A stretch of DNA of 64,000 bases from JANXPZ01 sp033853925. GTDB taxonomy: Bacteria; Eisenbacteria; RBG-16-71-46. This document shows, in pieces, positions 1 to 8,285 of this stretch. Made by a program: the position numbers and the translations under genes. The notes beneath the pieces were generated by a model that saw only the letters and a program-made list of their open reading frames with translations, did no database searches and had not been told where the DNA came from. The first letter of the stretch is position 1; every line of letters starts with the position of its first letter. The stretch lies in assembly GCA_033853925.1 (NCBI GenBank), contig JAWOLC010000022.1, forward strand, positions 8,520 to 72,519, given 5' to 3'.

Positions 1-317
1 TCGGGGGAAACGTCGTCCACCGACAGACCGACCACCTGGAGTCCCTGCCTGCCGAAGCGGTCCTGCATGGCGCTCAGGTGCGGCATGCTAGCCCGGCAGG
101 GCGCGCACCAGGTGGCCCAGAAGTCCAGCACGAGCGGGCGGCCGCGGAGGTCGGCCAGGCGCAGCGTGCGGCCGTCGAGCGTGCGGATGGTGAAGTTACG
201 AGCCGGCTCGCGCGTCCTCCTGGGGATGGCGAAGTGCTCCCAGCCGAGGGCTGCCCCCGCCAAGGCCGCGACCAGGACCGCCGGGACAGCGATTCCGATA
301 AGCCGATTCTTCGTCAT
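1..317 (-). CDS. TlpA/ResA-like membrane-anchored thioredoxin (partial)
   Basis: Only the N-terminal part of the protein is in the window; it runs off the left edge. Residues about 6-26 form a hydrophobic signal anchor, followed by a short basic linker and a thioredoxin fold with WATWCAPC (redox pair Cys71/Cys74) and then a beta strand (GLQVVGLSVDD) typical of the AhpC-TSA/TlpA family. Family members reduce periplasmic disulfides, often for cytochrome c maturation or copper-site assembly; the actual partner is not visible here. It is transcribed away from tolQ, so the region 318-553 is a divergent upstream region. The ATG at 317 was chosen because it directly precedes the signal anchor. Family assignment is firm; specific role is not. 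Confidence 0.85.
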   Translation of the reverse strand, partial: MTKNRLIGIAVPAVLVAALAGAALGWEHFAIPRRTREPARNFTIRTLDGRTLRLADLRGRPLVLDFWATWCAPCRASMPHLSAMQDRFGRQGLQVVGLSVDDVSP

Positions 318-553
318 CGATGTCGATCAGCCACGCCGGCCGGGTGCGGTCTCCGAGGGCTCCACCTCACGACTCAACATGAGGGTAGATCATTCGAGCC
401 AGGCCTTCCACGCGGGACGCGGCGTTTTTTGCACGGTCTTGATGTGGAGGCTCCGCTCCGGCGGCGCGTGCCGGCAAAGGCCGGCCTTCCCGCCGCTCGC
501 ACGGAGGGCGCCGCCGCCGTGCGGCAAGCGACCCAGAATGCCCCGGGGCGATC

Positions 554-582
554 TTGAGAGGCCCGGGAGCGTGTGTTAGCGT
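554..582 (+). promoter_or_regulatory. Predicted promoter of the tol-pal operon
   Basis: TTGAGA at 554-559 and TAGCGT at 577-582 are separated by 17 bases. The same TAGCGT -10 box recurs upstream of the adenosine-specific kinase and uppP. It would give a leader of roughly 90 bases before tolQ. The rest of 318-679 holds no credible gene: the open frames there are GC-driven shadows. Confidence 0.5.
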
Positions 583-679
583 GCCATGGCCAGCCGAATT
601 CGACGGCGCGTCGGGGCGCCGGCCAGGGGCCGCGGCCGGGTGCCCTTCCCGACAGATCTTCACAGGGAGCGTGAAGCCC

Positions 680-1369
680 ATGGCATTGGGTTCCTTCATC
701 CTTCAGGCCAGCGTGGGGGTGCGAGCCTCGGTGCCCGCCCTCGTCGCCTCCTCGGGGCTGTTCGCCAAGTTCATCCTCCTGCTCCTCCTCGGAATCTCCG
801 TCTATAGCTGGGCGATCATCGTCGAGCGGCTGCGGCTGTATCAGCGGGTGCAGCACGACGATCGCGTCTTCTTGACGGGCTTCCGCGCGGCGCCCAACGC
901 CGACCCGCCCCCGCAGGCGCATCCCGCCAGCATCCTCGCCCGGCTGGCCCACACGGGCCAGCGCACGCTCGGCAATCCGGCGCCGGCGGTGGCCCCGGAC
1001 GCCAGCCGCTACGATCTGGCCCAGCGCGCCATGGAGCGGGCGGCGGGCGACGAGCTGGCTCGGCTCGAGCGGCACGTGGGCTTCCTGGCCACGGCCGGCA
1101 GCGTCTCGCCCTTCATCGGCCTGATGGGCACGGTCTGGGGCGTGATGAGCGCCTTCCTGAGCATCGGCGCCCAGGGCTCGGCCTCGCTCGTGGTCGTGGC
1201 CCCGGGCATCGCCGAGGCTCTGATCACCACGGTGGCCGGGCTCGCCGCGGCGATCCCCGCGGTGGTGGGCTACAACCACCTGCTCGGTCGCCTGCGCGCG
1301 ATCGGCAACGTCAGCACGGCCTTCGTGACCGAGTACCTCGACCGGCGGGCGGGAGGTCCGCGGGCGTGA
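680..1369 (+). CDS. tolQ: TolQ/ExbB-type proton channel protein
   Basis: Inner-membrane component of the proton-driven Tol-Pal machine, which maintains outer-membrane attachment and constriction at division. At 229 residues it has the usual TolQ length, with TM1 at about 26-48, a cytoplasmic domain and TM2/TM3 at about 133-160 and 172-196; GLMGTVWGVM at 147-156 is the signature of the MotA/TolQ/ExbB family. ATG 680 is preceded by AGGGAG at a suitable distance; a GTG nine bases upstream has no room for a ribosome site. First gene of a six-gene run whose stop and start codons overlap. The tolB-pal-cpoB context decides for TolQ over ExbB. Confidence 0.93.
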   Translation: MALGSFILQASVGVRASVPALVASSGLFAKFILLLLLGISVYSWAIIVERLRLYQRVQHDDRVFLTGFRAAPNADPPPQAHPASILARLAHTGQRTLGNPAPAVAPDASRYDLAQRAMERAAGDELARLERHVGFLATAGSVSPFIGLMGTVWGVMSAFLSIGAQGSASLVVVAPGIAEALITTVAGLAAAIPAVVGYNHLLGRLRAIGNVSTAFVTEYLDRRAGGPRA

Positions 1370-1773
1370 AGAGCGCCTCCCCGCGCGTCCCCATGGCGGA
1401 GATCAACGTCACGCCGTTCGTGGACGTGGTGCTCGTGCTGCTGATCATCTTCATGGTGACGGCGCCCTTCCTCCAGGGAGGGCTCGAGATCGATCTGCCC
1501 CGGGTGGCCACGCGCGGGCTCGACGTCCGTGAAGGCCTGATCGTGAGCGTCCGGGCCGATCGCACGGTGGCCGTGGGGAACTCGATCGTGCCCGTGGACC
1601 GCTTCGAGGACGCCCTCGCGCAGGCAGGCGCCGCCCAGCGCCCCGTGTTCCTCAAGGCCGATCGCGGCGTGCCCTACGGAACGATCGTCGAGCTGATCGC
1701 GCGCATGCGGCGCGTGGGAGTGGCCTCGCTGGGACTGGTGACGCAGCCGCCCCTGAGGGGGACGCGCCCGTGA
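1366..1773 (+). CDS. tolR: TolR/ExbD-type channel partner
   Basis: Second stator subunit of the Tol-Pal motor. The 135-residue protein starts with a short cytoplasmic segment, then INVTPFVDVVLVLLIIFMV, a single membrane helix carrying the conserved aspartate (Asp20) that takes up protons in TolR/ExbD, followed by a small periplasmic domain. The GTG start at 1366 overlaps the tolQ stop by four bases (GTGA), indicating translational coupling. Length and order (Q-R-A-B-Pal) are canonical. Could be called ExbD from sequence alone; the operon supports TolR. Confidence 0.92.
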   Translation: MKSASPRVPMAEINVTPFVDVVLVLLIIFMVTAPFLQGGLEIDLPRVATRGLDVREGLIVSVRADRTVAVGNSIVPVDRFEDALAQAGAAQRPVFLKADRGVPYGTIVELIARMRRVGVASLGLVTQPPLRGTRP

Positions 1774-2423
1774 CCCGCTCGGCGATCGTGGGCTCCGCGG
1801 CCGCCCACGTGGCGATCCTGATCGCGCTCTTCACGGTTCGTCAGGGGGAGCCCCTCATCGTGCCGGGCCCGGACGTGGTGCAGGTGGGCCTCGTGGAGCC
1901 GGGCGCCGTGCCCCGAGTGGCACCCGCGCCGCCGGAGGCCGGGAAGCCGAGCATGAAGGTCCCCGACATCAAGCCGGAGCACGCGGAGGGCGTGAAGCTG
2001 ACGCCGCCCAAGAAGCCGGCGGCCAAGAGCCCGCCGGCCCGCGAGGAGGCCCCGGCGCTCGAGGCGCCCGTCCTTCCCTACGCCCAGGTCGGAGGCGCGG
2101 GCCTGAGCGGCGCGGTCGGCGTGGACTCGCGGGACTTCGAGTTCACCTACTACCTCATGCTCGTCCGCAACAAGGTGGCGCAGAACTGGGGGCCGCCGGC
2201 GGGGCTCGAGGCCGGGCGGCCCGTGCAGGCGGTCGTCTACTTCCGCGTGAGCCGCGGAGGAGACGTGTCGTCCATCCGCGTCGAGAGCAGCAGCGGCTTC
2301 GCGTTCTTCGATCAGTCCGCGGTGCGGGCCGTGACGCTCAGCGACCCGCTGCCGCCCCTGCCGCTCGGCTTCCCGGGGTCGGACCTCGGCGTCCACTTCG
2401 GCTTCGAGTACAAGCGGCCATGA
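1770..2423 (+). CDS. TolA/TonB-like energy transducer
   Basis: Takes the position of tolA between tolR and tolB. The 217-residue protein has one N-terminal membrane helix (about 8-24), a short Pro/Lys/Ala-rich periplasmic linker (about 40-110) and a C-terminal TonB-type domain (about 130-217) with the TonB_C pattern VVYFRVSRGGDVSSIRVESSSG. It is much shorter than enterobacterial TolA because the long helical arm is absent; in many phyla a TonB-like protein fills this role. It should transmit force from TolQR to TolB/Pal. GTG start overlaps the tolR stop by four bases. Confidence 0.85.
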   Translation: MTRSAIVGSAAAHVAILIALFTVRQGEPLIVPGPDVVQVGLVEPGAVPRVAPAPPEAGKPSMKVPDIKPEHAEGVKLTPPKKPAAKSPPAREEAPALEAPVLPYAQVGGAGLSGAVGVDSRDFEFTYYLMLVRNKVAQNWGPPAGLEAGRPVQAVVYFRVSRGGDVSSIRVESSSGFAFFDQSAVRAVTLSDPLPPLPLGFPGSDLGVHFGFEYKRP

Positions 2424-3727
2424 GAACCGCGGCCGGCCTGACCCTGCTGGCGCTGCTCGCCGCCGCGAGCGCGCAGGCGCAGACGCGGGAGGTGCGCATC
2501 AACATCGCCGGCGGCGGTCGCCGGATCCAGCTCTACTGCGAGGCCTTCACCGCCGGGCCCGCGCCGGCAGGGGCCCCGGCCGCCTCCGCGGCCGCGGAGG
2601 TCCTGGCCGGCGACCTGGAGCAGTCGGCCGTGTTCCTGGTCTCGCGCGCCTGGGCCGGCCAGCCGCCCTTCGACGTGCAGGCGGTGACGGGCGGGCGCTG
2701 GAGCGTGAGCGGCGGGCAGGTCGTGCTCGAGGGCGAGGTGCGCGACTTCCCGGCGCGGCGGCCGATCCTCTCGCGCGTCTACCGGGCGCCGGCGTCGGCC
2801 TGGCGCGCGGCCCTCCATCAGTTCGCCGACGACATCGTGCTCCAGTTCACCGGCGAGCCCGGCGTCGCGAGCACGCGCATCGCCTTCGTGGGCCAGCAGG
2901 GGCGCAGCAAGGAGCTGTTCGTGATGGACGTGGACGGCGGGAACCTGCAAGCCCTCACCGCCGACCGCTCGATCGCGCTCTCGCCCTCGTGGTCGCCGGA
3001 CGGCTCCCTGATCGCCTTCGCCTCCTATCGCGACGGCGGCGATCCCCACCTCTTCGTGGTGCCGTCCGGCGGCGGCAAGGTCTATCGGATCTCGGCCCGC
3101 CCCCGGCTCAATTCGAGCCCCGCCTATTCCCCGGACGGCCGCCAGATCGCCTGCACGCTCAGCATGGACGGCAACCCGGAGATCTATCTGCTCGACGCGC
3201 GCGGCGGCTCGCCGCGGCGCCTCACGGACAACCGGGCCATCGACACCTCGCCCTGCTGGTCGCCCACGGGGCAGGACATCGCCTTCACCTCGGATCGCAG
3301 CGGCACGCCGCAGGTCTACGTGATGGACCGCTCCGGCGCCAACGTGCATCGCCTGACCTACGACGTGGACTACACGGATTCACCCGCGTGGTCGCCCAAG
3401 GGCGACCTGATCGCCTTCGTGAACCGCACCGGCTCGGGCTTCGACATCTACGTCTGCCGGCCGGATGGCGGAGGCACGCAACTCGCCGTGACCGGCGCCA
3501 GCAACGAGAATCCGCACTGGTCGCCGGACGGCCGCCACCTGGTCTTCGCCTCGGACCGGGATGGTCCCTACGCCTTGTACGTCACGGATCTCGACGGACG
3601 GCCGCCTCGCAAGCTCGACACCGGTGGGCACGTCGCCACTTCCCCCGCGTGGTCCCCACGCTTCACCGCCGGAACTGCGGCCGCCAGGAATGGCACCCAA
3701 CCCTCAAACCCCGGAGGAAGCCGATGA
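2420..3727 (+). CDS. tolB: Tol-Pal system beta-propeller protein TolB
   Basis: Periplasmic protein that cycles between TolA and Pal. Residues 1-20 are a signal peptide ending AQAQ; the N-terminal alpha/beta domain covers about 25-140; about 150-420 contains six PD40/WD40-like blades, each with a version of SPSWSPDGSLIAFAS (for example SPDGRQIACT, SPTGQDIAFTSDRSG, SPDGRHLVFASDRDG). The 435-residue length is normal. ATG 2420 overlaps the previous stop; its own stop overlaps the pal start. No unusual residues seen. Confidence 0.95.
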   Translation: MRTAAGLTLLALLAAASAQAQTREVRINIAGGGRRIQLYCEAFTAGPAPAGAPAASAAAEVLAGDLEQSAVFLVSRAWAGQPPFDVQAVTGGRWSVSGGQVVLEGEVRDFPARRPILSRVYRAPASAWRAALHQFADDIVLQFTGEPGVASTRIAFVGQQGRSKELFVMDVDGGNLQALTADRSIALSPSWSPDGSLIAFASYRDGGDPHLFVVPSGGGKVYRISARPRLNSSPAYSPDGRQIACTLSMDGNPEIYLLDARGGSPRRLTDNRAIDTSPCWSPTGQDIAFTSDRSGTPQVYVMDRSGANVHRLTYDVDYTDSPAWSPKGDLIAFVNRTGSGFDIYVCRPDGGGTQLAVTGASNENPHWSPDGRHLVFASDRDGPYALYVTDLDGRPPRKLDTGGHVATSPAWSPRFTAGTAAARNGTQPSNPGGSR

Positions 3728-4251
3728 GAAACCCAGTCCGCGTTCTCTTCGCCCTGCTGTTGCTCGGCGCCGTGACCCTCTTCGCCGCCGGCTGCGCGAA
3801 GAAGGCCAAGGAGGCGCCGCCCACCCCGCCGCCGGCCCCGCCGGTCACGCAGCCCGCGCCGGCACCGACGCCGCCTCCACCACCGCCTCCGCCGCCGCCG
3901 CCGGCGCCCAAGGTGACGGAGAGCGACTTCACCGACGCGTTCTTCGACTTCGATGCGTACGCGCTGCGGGACGACGCCAAGTCCGCGCTCGACAAGGATG
4001 CGAAGGTGATGCGTGACAACGCCGACGTGAACATCACGATCGAAGGTCACTGCGACGAGCGGGGCACGGTGGAGTACAACCTCGCGCTCGGCGAGAAGCG
4101 GGCCGGCGCGGCGCGCGACTATCTCGTGAACGCCGGCGTGCCGGCGGCGCGCGTGCAGACCGTCTCCTACGGCAAGGAGCGGCCGTTCTGCCAGGAGCAC
4201 ACGGAGGACTGTTGGCAGCAGAACCGGCGCGCTCACTTCGTCCTTCGATGA
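3724..4251 (+). CDS. pal: Peptidoglycan-associated lipoprotein Pal
   Basis: Outer-membrane lipoprotein that clamps the outer membrane to peptidoglycan. A signal peptide ends in the lipobox LFAAGC (Cys24), followed by a proline-rich tether (about 33-60, including a run of nine to ten prolines) and an OmpA-type C-terminal domain. FFDFDAYALRDDAK and GHCDERGTVEYN carry the diaminopimelate-binding Asp/Arg pattern. 175 residues. ATG 3724 overlaps the tolB stop; the stop overlaps cpoB. The long proline run is a natural place for slippage but reads in frame here. Confidence 0.95.
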   Translation: MRNPVRVLFALLLLGAVTLFAAGCAKKAKEAPPTPPPAPPVTQPAPAPTPPPPPPPPPPPAPKVTESDFTDAFFDFDAYALRDDAKSALDKDAKVMRDNADVNITIEGHCDERGTVEYNLALGEKRAGAARDYLVNAGVPAARVQTVSYGKERPFCQEHTEDCWQQNRRAHFVLR

Positions 4252-5030
4252 CGGGCAGGCTCTCCGGGGCGAGGGGCGGCGCGCGCCGCCCCTCGAACCG
4301 GCCCTGGGCGCGGGGGACCGCGGTCGTCTGCGGGCTCCTCCTCGCCACGAGCCTTCCCGGCTGCTACGCGCCGCAGCTCACCCTCCTTCGCACGGGGCTC
4401 GACAGCCTGCGCACGCAGGTGGACACCATGCGGGTGCGGGATTCGGTGGCCTATCGGGTGCTGGCGGACGTGCGCCGCGACCTGTCCGAGCAGAGGGACA
4501 TCCTCCTCAGCACGCGGGCCTCCACGGGGAGCACGACGCAGGAGCTGTTCGCCCAGATGGGCCGGCTGGAGGGCAAGCTCGACGAGGTCATGGGGCGCTT
4601 CAACCAGCTCGAGAAGCAGGTCGGGCCGACCCCGGCTGCCCCCGGCGGTCCGGACCCGAATCAGCTCTACGATCAGGCGGCGCAGGACCTGACGCAGGGC
4701 CGGTACCCGCTCGCCCTGCAGGAATTCCGCGACTACGTGCAACGCTTCCCGGCCACCGATCTCGCCGACAACGCGCAGTACGGCGTGGGCGAGAGCTTCT
4801 TCGCCCAATCGAAGTTCGACAGCGCCGAAGTCGAGTACGAGAAGGTGGAGCAGCTCTTCCCGCAAGGCGACAAGGTGCCAGCCTCGCTGTGGAAGCTGGC
4901 TCTCTGCCGCGAGAAGCTGGGAGAGGCGGCCCAGGCCCGCAGGACCATGGAGGACCTGGTCAAGCGGTTCCCCCTGTCGGGAGAGGCGCAGCTGGCGCGC
5001 GACCGGCTGGCGAAGCCGAAGCGCCGGTAG
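4248..5030 (+). CDS. cpoB: CpoB/YbgF-like tetratricopeptide lipoprotein
   Basis: Last member of the tol-pal operon. ATG 4248 overlaps the pal stop (ATGA), which decides the start over one 36 bases upstream. A long basic N-terminus leads to a signal peptide with possible lipobox LPGC (around Cys39), then a coiled coil (about 45-110) and three TPR-like repeats (about 135-255) of the pattern LYDQAAQDLTQGRYPLALQEF. CpoB/YbgF couples Tol function to septal peptidoglycan synthesis. E. coli CpoB is not lipidated, so lipid anchoring here is a difference to check. Confidence 0.85.
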   Translation: MTGRLSGARGGARRPSNRPWARGTAVVCGLLLATSLPGCYAPQLTLLRTGLDSLRTQVDTMRVRDSVAYRVLADVRRDLSEQRDILLSTRASTGSTTQELFAQMGRLEGKLDEVMGRFNQLEKQVGPTPAAPGGPDPNQLYDQAAQDLTQGRYPLALQEFRDYVQRFPATDLADNAQYGVGESFFAQSKFDSAEVEYEKVEQLFPQGDKVPASLWKLALCREKLGEAAQARRTMEDLVKRFPLSGEAQLARDRLAKPKRR

Positions 5031-5043
5031 CGACGGGTCCTGC

Positions 5044-6777
5044 ATGGGCCGCGAAGCGCGATCGGGGGCGGAGCCCTCGCTCCGGGCCCCGAGGAAGAGG
5101 GCGGGTCGCCTGCGCGCCCTGGTTCTCGGCGCTGCCTTGCTGTGGGCGTGCGCGCCGGCGCCGTGCGCCGCCCGGTCGGGGGAAGAGCAACCGGCGCGCC
5201 CCGCGCCCGAGCGCGTGCGGATCCGCCCACGTCTGCGCCGGGCCGAGACCTCGGTCTCGCCGCTCGAGCGCGCTCCCATCGGCCGGATCGTCGTGCAGCC
5301 CGGCAACGTCTACGACCACGACCCCGACGCTCCGCTCGCCTCGGTGCGCCGCCTGGCCAACCGCCTGCACGTCCGCACCCGGCCCGCCACCGTGCGCAAC
5401 GAGCTGCTCTTCAGCACGGGCGAGCCCTGGACCGCGCACGCCGCCGAGGAGACGGCCCGCAACCTGCGCGGGCTCGACTACCTGGTGCCCGAGCGGATCG
5501 AGGCGCGGCCCGAAGGGGACTCGGTCAGCGTGACCGTGGTGACGCGGGACCTGTGGACCACCTCGCCCGAGCTGAACGTCGAGACCGTGGGGGGGACGCG
5601 CACCGGCTCGTGGGGCCTGGCCGAGCGCAACCTGTTCGGCTTCGGCAAGTCCGTGTGCTTCCTCTACGCGCAGGGCTCGACGGCCATCTCGCGCAGCCTC
5701 ACCTACGACGATCCCAACCTGAGCGGGAGCCGCGTCCGTCTCCACCTCGGCTTCTCGAGGTCGGTCGAGGGAACGGGGCGGAGCTTCGACGTCGGACGGC
5801 CCTTCTATGCCGAGGAGACGCCGCGCTCGTGGGATGTGGCCGCCCAGGCCGCGACGTCCGTGGCGCACCTCTACCAGGATGGCCGGGAGATCGCCTCCTT
5901 CGACCAGCGCCTGGAAGGCTTCCTCCTCGCGCGGGGCTGGAGGCTTCCCGGCGACAGCACCATCGTCCGGCTCACGGGCTCGTTCGAGCTGCTGGACCGC
6001 CGCTACGGGCCGAGCCGACTGGCCCCGGGCGCGCCCGCCGAATTCGCGGGAGGCGAGGAGAACGACCGGCGCCGCATGCTCGGCGCCGATCTCCTGCTCT
6101 GGCGCCCGCGCTACCTGGAGCTGGAGGAGGTGGATCGCTGGGACCGGGTCGAGGACTTCGACGTGGGGCCGTCCGTGCGCCTCAAGGCCGCCGTGGCGCC
6201 GCGGGCTCTGGGCAGCACGGTGGACGAGGGCCTCGTGCAGGCGCAGCTCGCTTGCGGGCTCGAGCGGGCTCTTGGATTCGGCTGGATGCGAGCCGGGGCG
6301 GAGAGTCGCCTGCGCCGCCGACCGCTCGATCAGTACGGCTACGTCGAAGGGCGCTGGTACCTCGTGTCGGCTCGGCACACGCTGGTCCTCGCGGGCCTCG
6401 GGCAGGCCGAGGCGCACGCGTCCCGTCCGTGGCAGCTCGTGGTCGGCGGGCTGAACGGGCTTCGGGCCTTCCCGGCGCAGGCGCTCGCCGGGAGGCGGCT
6501 GTGGCGGCTGAACGTCGAGGAGCGCTGGCTCGCCACGCCGCGGGAGTGGGATCTGCTGCGCGCGGGCACGGCCGTGTTCTACGACGCGGCTCGCGCCTGG
6601 GGACCGGGGGCCGCGGGCACGGGCTGGTTCCAGGACGCGGGCTTCGGAGTGAGGCTGGGCTTTCCCCAGGTCGGCCTGGCCCAGGTGGTGCGGGTGGATC
6701 TCGCCTGGCCGATCGAGCCCACCCTCGGCGGCCGGCGAGAGGCCGTGCTCTCCATCGGCTCCAGCCAGGCGTTCTAG
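5044..6777 (+). CDS. BamA/Omp85-like outer-membrane barrel protein with POTRA domain
   Basis: 577 residues. A signal peptide (about 20-43) precedes a POTRA-like domain (about 75-170: ERAPIGRIVVQPGNVYD, then ATVRNELLFSTGEPWT and LRGLDYLVPERI) and a C-terminal antiparallel barrel rich in alternating hydrophobics and aromatics. The last strand ends ...GSSQAF, with the terminal Phe typical of outer-membrane barrels. It starts 13 bases after cpoB and may be co-transcribed. It has one or two POTRA domains instead of five, so it is not BamA itself; it may be a TamA/surface-antigen-like assembly or secretion factor. Substrate unknown. Confidence 0.7.
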   Translation: MGREARSGAEPSLRAPRKRAGRLRALVLGAALLWACAPAPCAARSGEEQPARPAPERVRIRPRLRRAETSVSPLERAPIGRIVVQPGNVYDHDPDAPLASVRRLANRLHVRTRPATVRNELLFSTGEPWTAHAAEETARNLRGLDYLVPERIEARPEGDSVSVTVVTRDLWTTSPELNVETVGGTRTGSWGLAERNLFGFGKSVCFLYAQGSTAISRSLTYDDPNLSGSRVRLHLGFSRSVEGTGRSFDVGRPFYAEETPRSWDVAAQAATSVAHLYQDGREIASFDQRLEGFLLARGWRLPGDSTIVRLTGSFELLDRRYGPSRLAPGAPAEFAGGEENDRRRMLGADLLLWRPRYLELEEVDRWDRVEDFDVGPSVRLKAAVAPRALGSTVDEGLVQAQLACGLERALGFGWMRAGAESRLRRRPLDQYGYVEGRWYLVSARHTLVLAGLGQAEAHASRPWQLVVGGLNGLRAFPAQALAGRRLWRLNVEERWLATPREWDLLRAGTAVFYDAARAWGPGAAGTGWFQDAGFGVRLGFPQVGLAQVVRVDLAWPIEPTLGGRREAVLSIGSSQAF

Positions 6778-6818
6778 CCCGGGCGTGGAGGCGGAGGCCG
6801 CGCGGGGGAGGGCGGTCC

Positions 6819-6848
6819 TTGACTCCGCTCCACGGGCCCCCGTAGCGT
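6819..6848 (+). promoter_or_regulatory. Predicted promoter of adenosine-specific kinase gene
   Basis: TTGACT (6819-6824), 18-base spacer, TAGCGT (6843-6848). The ATG at 6869 lies 20 bases after the -10 box with a GAGGAGG ribosome site between. Confidence 0.6.
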
Positions 6849-6868
6849 CGGTCGCGAGGAGGAGCGCC

Positions 6869-7351
6869 ATGAACCTGACCGCCGTGCCGCTGGAGATCCC
6901 CGCCGACTGCAACCTCGTCGCCGGGCAGTCCCACTTCATCAAGACCGTGGAGGATCTCGCCGAGATCGTCGTGACCGCCGTGCCCGGCGTGCAGTTCGGG
7001 CTGGCCTTCTGCGAGGCGTCGGGGCCCTGCCTCGTCCGCACGGAGGGCAACGAAGCCGGCCTCGTCGGCGTGGCGGTGGCCAACGCCGAGAAGGTCGGAG
7101 CCGGACACACGTTCTTCCTGCTGCTGAAGGGCGCCTTTCCCATCAACCTCCTGAACGCGATCAAGCTCTGCCCCGAGGTCTGCCAGATCTTCTGCGCCAC
7201 GGCCAATCCCGTGCAGGCGCTGGTGGCCGAGACCGAGCTGGGGCGAGGCGTGGCGGGGGTCGTGGACGGCGAGGCGCCGAAGGGAGTGGAGGACGAGGCC
7301 GCCCGGCAGTCACGGCGCGAATTCCTCCGGCGCATCGGCTACAAGCGGTGA
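6869..7351 (+). CDS. Adenosine-specific kinase family protein (DUF355)
   Basis: 160 residues matching the small, widely conserved DUF355 family whose crystal structure bound adenosine and which is annotated as adenosine-specific kinase; biochemical proof of activity is thin. Recognised from the colinear segments PADCNLVAGQSHFIKTVEDL, GLAFCEASGPCLVRTEGN and LNAIKLCPEVCQIFCATANP. ATG 6869 has a strong GAGGAGG site six bases upstream; an earlier GTG in frame (6785) would add a low-complexity extension and precedes the promoter. Monocistronic between the barrel protein and the next operon. Confidence 0.85.
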   Translation: MNLTAVPLEIPADCNLVAGQSHFIKTVEDLAEIVVTAVPGVQFGLAFCEASGPCLVRTEGNEAGLVGVAVANAEKVGAGHTFFLLLKGAFPINLLNAIKLCPEVCQIFCATANPVQALVAETELGRGVAGVVDGEAPKGVEDEAARQSRREFLRRIGYKR

Positions 7352-7457
7352 GCGGACCAGCGGCAGGGACTTTCGGATACCCCGCGCCGGCTCGCCTCGG
7401 AGCTGCGGCTGGCATAGACTGCGGAAGAATCCTCGCGCGGAGCGGGGAGATTCGCGG

Positions 7458-8285
7458 GTGAGCCTGCGCTTCGGCACTGCGGGCAACCCGCTCTCGACGC
7501 CGCGCGCGGGGACCGAGCACGCCATCCGCCGAGCCCGCGAGCTGGGCCTCGAATGCCTCGAGATGGCGTGGGGCAACGGGGTGCGCATGCGCGGAGAGAC
7601 GGCGGATCGGATCGCCAGAGCGCGCGCCGAGTGTGGTCTCGAGCTGACCGCTCACGCGCCCTACTACATCAACCTCTGCGGAGCCCGGGACGTCGTGGAG
7701 CGCAGCGTGGCCCGTCTGGTCGAGGCCGGAGCGCAGGCCGCGCGCTGCGGGGCGGCGAGCCTCTGCTTCCACGCGGGCTGGTACGGCGATCTGACCCCGG
7801 CGGCGGCCTGGCGCCGCGTGGCCACGCGCCTGCGGGGCGTGATGCGGGCGCTGCGCGCCCGCGGAGTGGCGATCGAGCTGCGCCCCGAGACCACCGGCCG
7901 GATCTCCCAGGCGGGCACGCTCGAGGACGTCATCGCCTGGAGCCGGGAGATCGACGGCGTGCTGCCCTGCCTCGACTTCGCGCATCACTACGCGCGCCGA
8001 CAGGGCGCGGGCAATCGCCACGAGGACTTCGTGGCCCTGCTCGAGCAGGTCGCCGCGGGCCTGGGCCGCGGGGCGCTCTCGCGGCTCCACGTCCACGCTT
8101 CCGGCATCGAGTTCGGCCGGGGCGGCGAGCGCCGCCACCTGCCGTTGACGAAGTCACGATTTCGCTGGCGGGAGCTGTTGCGCGCGCTGCGCGACGTTCA
8201 CGCCTCGGGCTGGGTGTTCGCCGAGACCCCGGCCATGGAAGAGGACGCGCTGCGCATGCAGCGCTATTACCGGAGGATCCAATGA
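7458..8285 (+). CDS. Endonuclease IV-like TIM-barrel protein (AP endonuclease family 2)
   Basis: 275 residues of the xylose-isomerase-like TIM barrel. Several metal ligands of endonuclease IV are recognisable in order: His in LTAHAPYYINL, His in CFHAGW, Glu in IELRPETTG, Asp/His in CLDFAHHYAR, His in RLHVHASGIEF, His in ERRHLP and Glu in FAETPAMEED. The usual Asp before the penultimate His is Glu-Arg-Arg here, so metal binding may differ. Known family members cut abasic sites in DNA. GTG 7458 follows GGGGAG. First gene of a seven-gene run with overlapping stop/start codons to 12986. A sugar-phosphate isomerase is the alternative. Confidence 0.7.
   Translation: MSLRFGTAGNPLSTPRAGTEHAIRRARELGLECLEMAWGNGVRMRGETADRIARARAECGLELTAHAPYYINLCGARDVVERSVARLVEAGAQAARCGAASLCFHAGWYGDLTPAAAWRRVATRLRGVMRALRARGVAIELRPETTGRISQAGTLEDVIAWSREIDGVLPCLDFAHHYARRQGAGNRHEDFVALLEQVAAGLGRGALSRLHVHASGIEFGRGGERRHLPLTKSRFRWRELLRALRDVHASGWVFAETPAMEEDALRMQRYYRRIQ

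Noticed and set aside
374..1279. Long open frame antisense to tolQ
   Set aside because: It is a shadow of the high GC third positions; low-complexity Arg/Gly/His-rich product and no start signal. The same holds for other long antisense frames, such as 22194-26267 and 9624-12479.
3880..3905. CCG/CCA repeat in pal as a possible phase-variable tract
   Set aside because: Codons are mixed and there is no long perfect repeat unit; the proline tether is usual for Pal.
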